NCBI GenBank assembly: GCA_001751005.1
Contig: MAXL01000426.1
Coordinates: 1 to 5,602, forward strand
Reading direction: 5' to 3'
From: Desulfobacterales bacterium S5133MH16
GTDB taxonomy: Bacteria; Desulfobacterota; Desulfobacteria; Desulfobacterales; UBA11574
DNA: 5,602 nt
Position numbers and translations under genes: made by a program. Shown piece after piece: positions 1 to 5,016 of the stretch. The first letter of the stretch is position 1. Every line of letters starts with the position of its first letter. The notes beneath the pieces are model-generated. The model did not search any database and was not told the origin of the DNA. It saw only the letters and a list, made by a program, of their open reading frames with translations.

Positions 1-203
1 AGGACATAATTCGAAAATACGGCGGGCGCATGGCGAGTATCATGACGTCTTACGATATGGCCCCCGAAGGATTTCGCCGGTTGTATATTCGCATGTACGG
101 CATTGACCGCTTCAAGCTCAATAAGCTCAAGGATTCGCTTAGAGAAAAAGCATCACTTCTTTACATGGTAGACCGCAGTGAAGTCAAAAGAGAAACATAT
201 TAG
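1..203 (+). CDS. CBS/ACT-type regulatory protein, C-terminal fragment
   Basis: This is an open frame, read from base 3 with no start in the window, that ends at TAG 201-203 and gives 66 visible residues. The visible part contains IIRKYGGRMASIM, then VYIR-like LYIRMYGIDRFKL, then a LLYMVDRSE strand and the end KRETY. This alternating strand-helix-strand pattern resembles the C-terminal ACT-like domain that follows two CBS domains in AcuB-like proteins of Desulfobacterota; that recognition is from memory of the family. Such proteins are soluble and are thought to sense adenosine nucleotides or other small ligands, but the CBS domains are outside the window and cannot be checked. The gene is 189 bases upstream of the permease gene on the same strand. 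No convincing terminator follows it, so cotranscription is possible. The family call is moderate; the reading frame and stop are secure. Confidence 0.65.
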   Translation, partial: DIIRKYGGRMASIMTSYDMAPEGFRRLYIRMYGIDRFKLNKLKDSLREKASLLYMVDRSEVKRETY

Positions 204-318
204 CCATGCTTTTTGGTCCGGCAACCCGTGTCTTGGATTTACAACCTGGAAAAATGCTGAGGCCAGTTCATTACATAGTTTATTTAAAGGTTATATTTCA
301 GAGGTCGGGGAATTTGCT

Positions 319-361
319 TTGTTAAATCGCTCCATCCCGATGATAAATAAGGCGTTATAAT
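319..361 (+). promoter_or_regulatory. Candidate sigma-70 promoter(s) before the permease gene
   Basis: Two overlapping readings are possible. TTGTTA (319-324) and GATAAA (342-347) are separated by 17 bases, each matching 4 of 6 consensus bases. Alternatively, a perfect TATAAT lies at 356-361, but it has no acceptable -35 box at 16-18 bases. The second would start transcription near 368 and give a leader of about 25 bases before the ATG at 393. AT-rich spacers give such matches by chance, so this is only a candidate. Confidence 0.3.
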
Positions 362-392
362 AAAAACTTCCTGAATAAATAGGGGCGCAATT

Positions 393-1349
393 ATGGTTTT
401 TCCGGTATCCGGTGTTGAGGTTTTTCCTTTAGTTCCGTTTATCGTTGCATTTATTGTTTCTTTTTTTACCTCCATGGGAGGTGTATCCGGCGCCTTTTTA
501 CTTCTTCCTTTTCAAATGAGCATCCTTGGGTTTACCAGCCCTGCGGTTAGTCCGACAAATCTGGTTTACAACATCGTTGCCATACCCAGCGGAGTTTATC
601 GATATATCAGGGAAGGAAGAATGGCGTGGCCTCTGGCCTGGGTTATCATCGCGGGTACATTACCGGGTGTATTTATCGGTGCTGTTTTTAGAATTAAATA
701 CCTTCCGAATCCGAAAAACTTCAAATTTTTTGTGGGTTGTGTCTTGATTTACATTGCTATCAGGCTGCTTTATGACGTGACCGGGAAAGCCGGCTCAAAA
801 AAGAAAAAAACCAGGGAACTTGAGGAAAAATTTAAGGAAAGGTCAACTCAAATCGGCTCCGGGAAACAAACAGGATTAGAAAGAAAAGCGGCAGTGAGAA
901 CCGTCAGATTTTCTCTTACAAACTACACCTATGAGTTTTACGGTGAAACCTTTTCATTTAACACCACCATTCTTTTTACGATGACTTTTATTGTGGGGAT
1001 AATCGGCGGCACATACGGCATCGGCGGAGGGGCAATTATTGCACCTTTTTTGATGGCAATTTTCGGACTGCCGGTTTATACTATTGCCGGCGCTGCATTG
1101 CTGGGAACATTTTTAACATCCATTGCCGGTGTTACTTTTTATACCGTAATTGCTCCAATATACGCCGATACCGGTCTGGCAATCGCTCCTGATTGGATGC
1201 TGGGTGCGCTCTTTGGTGCCGGCGGTTTTTTTGGGATGTACTGCGGTGCCAGATTACAAAAATATTTTCCCGCCAGAGCAATAAAATTTATATTGGGAAT
1301 TGCAATTCTTCTTCTATCATTAAAATACATCATCAATTTTTGGACATAA
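393..1349 (+). CDS. TSUP-family (TauE/SafE-like) membrane permease
   Basis: This encodes a 318-residue inner-membrane protein of the TSUP (PF01925, sulfite exporter TauE/SafE) family, which moves sulfur-containing or organic anions; the substrate cannot be told from sequence. The family's two-fold repeat is visible. The first half has GGVSGAFLLLPFQ (29-41) followed by a PTNLVYN segment (54-60). The second half has GGTYGIGGGAIIAPFL (205-220). Hydrophobic segments lie roughly at 11-30, 31-48, 52-70, 80-99, 110-128, 191-207, 212-226, 230-255, 265-286 and 295-315. Residues about 129-190 form a long charged soluble loop (lysine-rich SKKKKTRELEEKFKER, then a strand-like TVRFSLTNYTYEFYGETFSF), longer than in compact TSUP proteins of about 250-270 residues. 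The ATG start is supported by AGGGG at 381-385, seven bases upstream. A universal stress protein gene follows after 98 bases, so a shared transcript is likely. In a sulfate reducer, sulfite or sulfonate transport would be sensible, but that is inference. Confidence 0.9.
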   Translation: MVFPVSGVEVFPLVPFIVAFIVSFFTSMGGVSGAFLLLPFQMSILGFTSPAVSPTNLVYNIVAIPSGVYRYIREGRMAWPLAWVIIAGTLPGVFIGAVFRIKYLPNPKNFKFFVGCVLIYIAIRLLYDVTGKAGSKKKKTRELEEKFKERSTQIGSGKQTGLERKAAVRTVRFSLTNYTYEFYGETFSFNTTILFTMTFIVGIIGGTYGIGGGAIIAPFLMAIFGLPVYTIAGAALLGTFLTSIAGVTFYTVIAPIYADTGLAIAPDWMLGALFGAGGFFGMYCGARLQKYFPARAIKFILGIAILLLSLKYIINFWT

Positions 1350-1389
1350 TACAAGTACAGATCTAGACATTTCGTTAAAAACTATGCCA

Positions 1390-1419
1390 TTGAACCGTGA
1401 ACCTCTGAACCCCTATGAT
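1390..1419 (+). promoter_or_regulatory. Candidate sigma-70 promoter of the first Usp gene
   Basis: TTGAAC (1390-1395, 4 of 6) and TATGAT (1414-1419, 5 of 6) are separated by 18 bases. Transcription would begin near 1426 and leave a short leader that holds the AGGAG ribosome binding site at 1437-1441. The -35 half falls in the first unit of the TGAACC repeat. The fit is reasonable but untested. Confidence 0.35.
1391..1413 (+). repeat. Three short tandem TGAACC units
   Basis: Three near-identical units, TGAACCG (1391-1397), TGAACCTC (1398-1405) and TGAACCCC (1406-1413), stand head to tail in the permease-Usp spacer. From memory, runs of this TGAACC/GTGAACC type are scattered through intergenic regions of many Desulfobacterales genomes, with no established function known to me. 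The array is too short to be a minisatellite of note by itself. Confidence 0.6.
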
Positions 1420-1447
1420 ATTATTTTAATATATACAGGAGAAAAAC

Positions 1448-1897
1448 ATGTATAAAACGATATTGGTTCCATTGGACGGCTCGAAAAGAGCTGAGGCCAT
1501 ATTGCCTCATGTGGAAAACCTCGCACTATCTTTAAACGCTAAAGTAATTTTCTTTATAGTTGCGGAACCGTCGCTTATGCTGGAATATGATGAAGTGATT
1601 GATATGTCAAAGTACTTAGAAAAATCCGATAAGCAGAAGAAAGATGCAGAGTCTTATCTTGCTTCTCTTCAAGAAAAATTTCGTGCAAAGGGTATCGAGG
1701 CTCAAACTCTCATCGGCCATGGTCCGGTCGTGAAAGCGATTATCAATGCTGCCGAACACGAAAATGCAAAGCTAGTGGCCATGGCCAGTCACGGCCACGG
1801 CGGTTTGCTCAGGGCATTTTATGGAAGCGTTGCGGCCGGGGTGTTGCAACGTATAGACCGCCCCCTGCTTCTCATTCGTTCACGGAGAGACGACTAG
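1448..1897 (+). CDS. Universal stress protein, single UspA domain
   Basis: This encodes a 149-residue cytoplasmic protein of the UspA family (PF00582), the usual length for one domain. The N-terminus YKTILVPLDGSKRAEAILPH is the typical first strand and nucleotide-binding loop, with the acidic D10 and G11-S12. The C-terminal ATP-binding signature G-x2-G-x9-G(S/T) appears as A113-S-H-G116-x9-G126-S127. The first glycine is alanine, as in many MA(T/S)HG-type Usps, so ATP binding remains plausible. The chain ends with the usual PLLLIRS strand. The ATG is supported by AGGAG (1437-1441) six bases upstream. Gene order (98 bases after a TSUP permease) suggests that it is made with, and perhaps tunes, the transporter in response to energy or stress state; this is inference. 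The domain call is secure, the role is not. Confidence 0.93.
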   Translation: MYKTILVPLDGSKRAEAILPHVENLALSLNAKVIFFIVAEPSLMLEYDEVIDMSKYLEKSDKQKKDAESYLASLQEKFRAKGIEAQTLIGHGPVVKAIINAAEHENAKLVAMASHGHGGLLRAFYGSVAAGVLQRIDRPLLLIRSRRDD

Positions 1898-1921
1898 ACC
1901 GGTTATTTCATAAGCCCTATC

Positions 1922-1938
1922 CTGGCATGTGTTTTGCT
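1922..1938 (+). promoter_or_regulatory. Sigma-54 (RpoN) -24/-12 promoter
   Basis: CTGGCATGTGTTTTGCT matches the consensus YTGGCACGNNNNTTGCW at 12 of 13 defined positions; only T at 1928 deviates. The invariant GG (1924-1925) and GC (1936-1937) are separated by exactly 10 bases, which is the strict spacing for sigma-54. It lies 24 bases after the first Usp gene and reads toward the orphan kinase gene at 2177. Transcription would begin near 1949 and give a leader of about 230 bases that includes the palindromic repeat. This form of polymerase needs an AAA+ enhancer-binding activator; none is encoded in the window. Confidence 0.75.
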
Positions 1939-1948
1939 CTATTTAGAT

Positions 1949-1981
1949 TATGGATATGTAACATGAAAGCAAAAATCCATA
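1949..1981 (+). other. Inverted repeat at the predicted transcript 5' end
   Basis: TATGGAT (1949-1955) and ATCCATA (1975-1981) are perfect 7-base complements separated by 19 bases. The left arm begins at the position predicted for the sigma-54 transcription start, so the RNA could begin with a hairpin. The stem is AT-rich and the loop is long, so it is weak and may be chance. Confidence 0.3.
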
Positions 1982-2020
1982 TTGCATAACGCGATAAGCG
2001 GATTTGGCGGCAAATAAAAA

Positions 2021-2173
2021 TGATGGCTTCGTAAAAAGTCCAACTTCTGCGTTGCGCTGCATTCCTCGTCACTGCGACGTACTATATGTACGTCTCACTC
2101 CTCGAAATTTGCGCGCCTTGAATTTGGAGCTTTTTACTTTGCCATCAAAATCTGACTTTTTACGAGACCGTCA
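2021..2173. mobile_element. MITE-like palindromic repeat element, non-coding
   Basis: The element is a long imperfect palindrome centred on 2085. The centre is perfect: GACGTAC (2076-2082), TATAT, GTACGTC (2088-2094). The outer arm TGATGGCTTCGTAAAAAGTC (2021-2040) is matched in reverse complement by 2128-2147 (15 of 20) and again by 2154-2173 (17 of 20). Inner sequence is partly complementary too: TCCAAcTTC on the left answers GAAtTTGGA at 2120-2126. There is no open frame of a transposase, so if mobile it would move in trans. A-runs of five flank both ends (2016-2020 and 2173-2177), which is too little to call a target duplication. From memory, intergenic repeats ending in CTTTTTACGA are abundant in Desulfobacterales. 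The right end lies four bases before the kinase start codon. Confidence 0.7.
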
Positions 2174-2176
2174 AAA

Positions 2177-3862
2177 ATGGATCATCAAGAAAAAATTTTT
2201 CATTTCATGGAAGCATCCGATTTTTATCCTCATCCTGTTTCCAAGATAGAGCAACGTGAAACACACATTTCCAAAGTTTTCCTGACCGGCACCTATGTCT
2301 ATAAAATTAAGAAATCGGTTAATCTGGAATTTCTGGATTATACCACATTGGCAAAACGCAACTATTATTGTCATCAGGAAACGACTCTAAATCGTCGCCT
2401 GTCACATAATATCTATTTAGGGGTAGTTGCCATAACCTGTAAAGAAGGTCGATATTATCTTTCCGGACCGGGAAAACCTGTTGAATATGCGGTGAAAATG
2501 CGCCAGCTACCCGAAGATTGTTCACTGATTCGGATGCTTAAAGACGGAAAAGTTCATTATACGGCAATTGAGCAGTTGGCCCGAATGCTTGCCGATTTTT
2601 ACCAATGTTCCGCCACGGGTGGAAAAATCACTGGTTTTGGTTCATGGGAAACAATACGCGCCAACTGCGAAGAAAACTTCGGGCAAATGGAAAGATTTGC
2701 AGGAGAGATGTTGAACGATCGGATATTTCAAGTTATACGTGCAGCAACACGCTCATATTTGATCAGAAGGCAGCCCCTTTTTCAGCATCGGACAGAAAAT
2801 GGAAAAATTTGCGATTGTCACGGTGATTTAAGGTCCGGGCATATCTATTTTGATGATGGGATTCAGATCATTGATTGTATTGAATTTAATGAACGTTACC
2901 GGTACTCGGATATCGCATCTGATCTGGCTTTTCTGGCCATGGACCTGGATTTCGAAGGTTTTCCGGAGATGGCGGAACATCTGATTAATTTCTTTGCCCA
3001 ATATGCAAATGACTCCGATATGTTTGTTTTGATTGATTTCTACAAGTGCTATCGAGCGCTTATCCGTACCAAGGTGAATTGTTTGCGCCTGGAAAATTCA
3101 AATATTGGGGATTGGGGAAGATCACGTATTCGCAGAGAGATTGACCGATACATGGACCTTGCCTATGGATATGCCTTACAGTTCACCCGACCGACACTCT
3201 GGGTTGTCTGCGGCATGCCTGCATCGGGGAAAAGTACAATTTCTAATGAATTATCCAGAATTCTTGACATCAAGGTCTTTTGTTCGGATTTGGTCCGAAA
3301 AGAATTGTTCGGCCTGAAACCCCATGACTTTATGGATGTACCGTTTGAAAAAGGCATTTATTCCAAAGGGGCCAGTTCTCTTACCTATGGCAAGCTCCTG
3401 TTACTTGCCCAGGAGGAAATCGAAAAAGGTGATTCAGTAATATTAGATGCAACCTTCAGTAATACGCATCAACGTGGCGAGGCCTTACGCCTGGCCGGCG
3501 ACACGGATGCGAATATTGTCTTTGTGGAATGTTTATCACCGGTAAATTTATCTAAAGCACGTCTCATGAAGCGCCGGACAGGAACTTCCATCTCCGATGC
3601 CCGTCTTCGGCACTTTGAACAATTTAAAAATCGGTTTGAGCCGTTGAATGAGATCCCTGATGAGATACACATCTCTATAGATACCGAAAAACCTTTGCAA
3701 GAGAGCATACGGAAGATACTGTCGCAGGCTAATATGATATCGGACAGAGAGAATGTTCGGGCGGGAAGCTCATCCCGCATTGTAAAGAACAGCCCGTTTA
3801 AAGGAAGAACACCCGGCGTGAAACACCGGACGATCAGAAAAGGGGAGGAAAATGTTCACTAA
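2177..3862 (+). CDS. Two-domain orphan kinase: APH-like plus P-loop ATPase (COG2187+COG0645 type)
   Basis: This encodes a 561-residue soluble protein of the family annotated as bifunctional aminoglycoside phosphotransferase/ATP-binding protein; no substrate is established to my knowledge. The N-terminal region has the family-typical YPHPVSKIE (17-25), THISKVFLTGTYVYKIKK (29-46) and EYAVKMRQLP (103-112). The kinase-like catalytic loop is CHGDLRSGHIYF (214-225), with D217 as likely base, and IIDCIEFN (231-238) carries the probable metal-binding D233. The C-terminal domain starts near 340 with Walker A GMPASGKST (346-354) and a Walker-B-like VILDATF (421-427). Residues from about 525 form a basic, probably disordered tail that looks unconserved. 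ATG 2177 is the first start after an in-frame TGA at 2153-2155 and fits the family N-terminus, but no good ribosome binding site precedes it (only GAG at 2164-2166). It overlaps the next gene by 11 bases, which points to translational coupling. The name does not imply antibiotic resistance. Confidence 0.88.
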   Translation: MDHQEKIFHFMEASDFYPHPVSKIEQRETHISKVFLTGTYVYKIKKSVNLEFLDYTTLAKRNYYCHQETTLNRRLSHNIYLGVVAITCKEGRYYLSGPGKPVEYAVKMRQLPEDCSLIRMLKDGKVHYTAIEQLARMLADFYQCSATGGKITGFGSWETIRANCEENFGQMERFAGEMLNDRIFQVIRAATRSYLIRRQPLFQHRTENGKICDCHGDLRSGHIYFDDGIQIIDCIEFNERYRYSDIASDLAFLAMDLDFEGFPEMAEHLINFFAQYANDSDMFVLIDFYKCYRALIRTKVNCLRLENSNIGDWGRSRIRREIDRYMDLAYGYALQFTRPTLWVVCGMPASGKSTISNELSRILDIKVFCSDLVRKELFGLKPHDFMDVPFEKGIYSKGASSLTYGKLLLLAQEEIEKGDSVILDATFSNTHQRGEALRLAGDTDANIVFVECLSPVNLSKARLMKRRTGTSISDARLRHFEQFKNRFEPLNEIPDEIHISIDTEKPLQESIRKILSQANMISDRENVRAGSSSRIVKNSPFKGRTPGVKHRTIRKGEENVH

Positions 3863-4850
3863 CGTCTTAGCAGCAAGTGACAGGGTAACCGTTTGTGACG
3901 CACCGGTTTTGACGGCCGCCCGAATTGCTGAACAAAACAATGCAAAGTTGCACATCATTCATGTGCTGGAATCCGCATCCTCGGATAATCGGCATTTAAT
4001 AAAGCATTTTAAGACCGGAGAGGAGATTGTAACCGGAGCAGCGTACGAAGAAGCGGTGACCGAAGAGATAAATAAAGTCTATGCTGAAGTTTTGAAACCT
4101 TACGGAAATTATGAGGTCAGAGTAACTCCCGGCTTTCCCTGGGAGGAGATTTTGAGATGGGCAAGGCAAATTAGTACAGACCTGATTGTATTAGGCCCCC
4201 ATTCCACCAGGGCTGAGGAAAAAGGAGTGGTCAGAGCGGTCGGAAAGATCGGGAGTACCGTAGAAGGCGTTATCATGCGTGAGAATTGTCCGGTAATGAT
4301 TGTTAATCCGTCAATCCAAAGGGAGCGGCTGGAATTTAAAAGAATTCTGGTGGGTATCGATTTTTCAAGATCCTGTGAATGTGCATTATGCTTTGCAGTA
4401 AAATTAGGTCAAGAGTGCGGCTCAAAGCTTTTCCCATTTCACATGATACCTGTTCCTCCGCTTCCCAAGTACTCTAAAGCTGATTATGAAGCAGATACGG
4501 ACACCGGGAAGAAAAGACTCCAAGAGTTTTGCCATGACTTCCTCGAAGGGACAGATCATGAATATAGTATTCGGGGAGGCGCATTGCCCCATCTGGAAAT
4601 ATTAAAATATGCCGAAAAAAAAGATGCGCATCTCATTGCCATGGGATCCCATACCAAAGAAAAGGCCGGAAAATGGTATGCGGGGAGTGTGGTGGAACGT
4701 GTCAGCTTCCGGTCCAAATGTGCGGTGGTTGTGGTGACCGATCCTGAAGTTTTATTACCATGGGAAGACAGCTTAACCGCAAAAATACACACAGAAACGG
4801 ATACGGATAGGTTGATTCGCGTTTTTAGCAAGAAGAAAAATACGTGTTAA
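3852..4850 (+). CDS. Tandem two-domain universal stress protein
   Basis: This encodes 332 residues with two UspA domains. Domain 1 (1-153) starts MFTNVLAASD and ends with a CPVMIVNP strand. Domain 2 (162-297) restarts FKRILVGIDFS and ends AVVVVTDP. A hydrophilic tail follows to 332. Nucleotide signatures are imperfect. In domain 1, G115-P-H-S118 is followed by G134-S135, with 15 rather than 9 intervening residues. In domain 2, G265-S-H-T268-x9-G278-S279 keeps the spacing but has threonine for the second glycine. ATP binding is therefore more likely in domain 2 and doubtful in domain 1. The ATG sits inside the end of the kinase gene, with a purine-rich GGGGAGG at 3842-3848 just upstream. The short 3-base gap to GGAGG, or 6 to AGGGG, is compatible with reinitiation. 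Its coupling to the kinase suggests a joint role in sensing cell energy state or stress. Confidence 0.9.
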   Translation: MFTNVLAASDRVTVCDAPVLTAARIAEQNNAKLHIIHVLESASSDNRHLIKHFKTGEEIVTGAAYEEAVTEEINKVYAEVLKPYGNYEVRVTPGFPWEEILRWARQISTDLIVLGPHSTRAEEKGVVRAVGKIGSTVEGVIMRENCPVMIVNPSIQRERLEFKRILVGIDFSRSCECALCFAVKLGQECGSKLFPFHMIPVPPLPKYSKADYEADTDTGKKRLQEFCHDFLEGTDHEYSIRGGALPHLEILKYAEKKDAHLIAMGSHTKEKAGKWYAGSVVERVSFRSKCAVVVVTDPEVLLPWEDSLTAKIHTETDTDRLIRVFSKKKNTC

Positions 4851-4853
4851 ATT

Positions 4854-4989
4854 TTAGGTATGAGTTAAGGTTTTAGCAAGCTGATGACAAATTCGGATGG
4901 ACTCGGGGTCGCCGTCGTGTTCTCCGCAGACCCCGCATTCCGAGCATGGGATTGGTTTCCCTGAGTTTTTCTCCCGGCGGAGCCAATGG
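4854..4989 (-). other. Coding-like Cys-rich stretch, possible remnant or frameshifted tail
   Basis: On the - strand an open frame ends at TAA 4854-4856 and encodes a segment with PCSECGVCGEHDGDPES followed by IRICHQLAKTL. The C-x2-C-x2-C...C-H arrangement and sensible codon choice look like real protein, perhaps a small metal-binding ribbon. The frame has no good start after the kinase stop: its only ATG (5072) lies inside the kinase gene without a ribosome binding site. It could be a decayed gene end or a C-terminal extension of the kinase joined by a one-base shift. I do not recognise the family. Confidence 0.35.
4894..4942. other. GC-rich inverted repeat between convergent genes
   Basis: CGGGGTC (4904-4910) pairs perfectly with GACCCCG (4929-4935) across an 18-base loop. 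An outer CGGA (4894-4897) can pair with TCCG (4939-4942). No T-run follows on either strand, so it is not a classic terminator, though it could act as a processing barrier or simply reflect coding on the - strand. Confidence 0.35.
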
Positions 4990-5016
4990 TTACTGGATCT
5001 CTGAGGGAAATTTTTT
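4956..5016 (+). terminator. Weak candidate terminator for the kinase-Usp transcript
   Basis: TTTCCCT (4956-4962) pairs with AGGGAAA (5004-5010), directly followed by six T (5011-5016). The loop is 41 bases and holds a small CTCC/GGAG hairpin (4971-4982). The order stem then T-run is right for the + strand, but the long loop makes this weak. It would lie within the 3' end of the convergent gene. Confidence 0.25.

Noticed and set aside
303..318. Possible sigma-54 promoter before the permease gene (GG then TTTGC)
   Set aside because: The GG to GC gap is 11 instead of the strict 10 bases, and the -24 half lacks TGGCA.
178..360. A 60-residue + strand open frame overlapping the end of the CBS/ACT gene
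   Set aside because: It starts inside the real upstream gene, has no ribosome binding site, and its sequence shows no recognisable domain; it spans spacer DNA with promoter-like boxes.
1844..1860. Possible - strand sigma-54 site near GCAACGTATAGACC
   Set aside because: The spacing fits but the -24 half is poor, and it lies inside the Usp coding sequence with no - strand gene to serve.
2004..2249. An 81-residue + strand open frame through the palindromic repeat
   Set aside because: It merely reads across the repeat and into the kinase gene in another frame; the composition is not protein-like.
3469..3780. A 103-residue - strand open frame within the kinase gene
   Set aside because: It lies fully antisense to the P-loop domain, which is clearly the coding strand; no start signal or family match.
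3812..3830. CCGGCGTG...CACCGG near the end of the kinase gene as a second hairpin
   Set aside because: The stem needs a two-base bulge and has a three-base loop; it is no better than chance in a GC-rich patch.
2177..3862. Reading the aminoglycoside-phosphotransferase-like domain as an antibiotic resistance gene
   Set aside because: The architecture fused to a COG0645-type P-loop domain and the HGDLRSGH catalytic loop are typical of an orphan chromosomal family, not of acquired aminoglycoside kinases.
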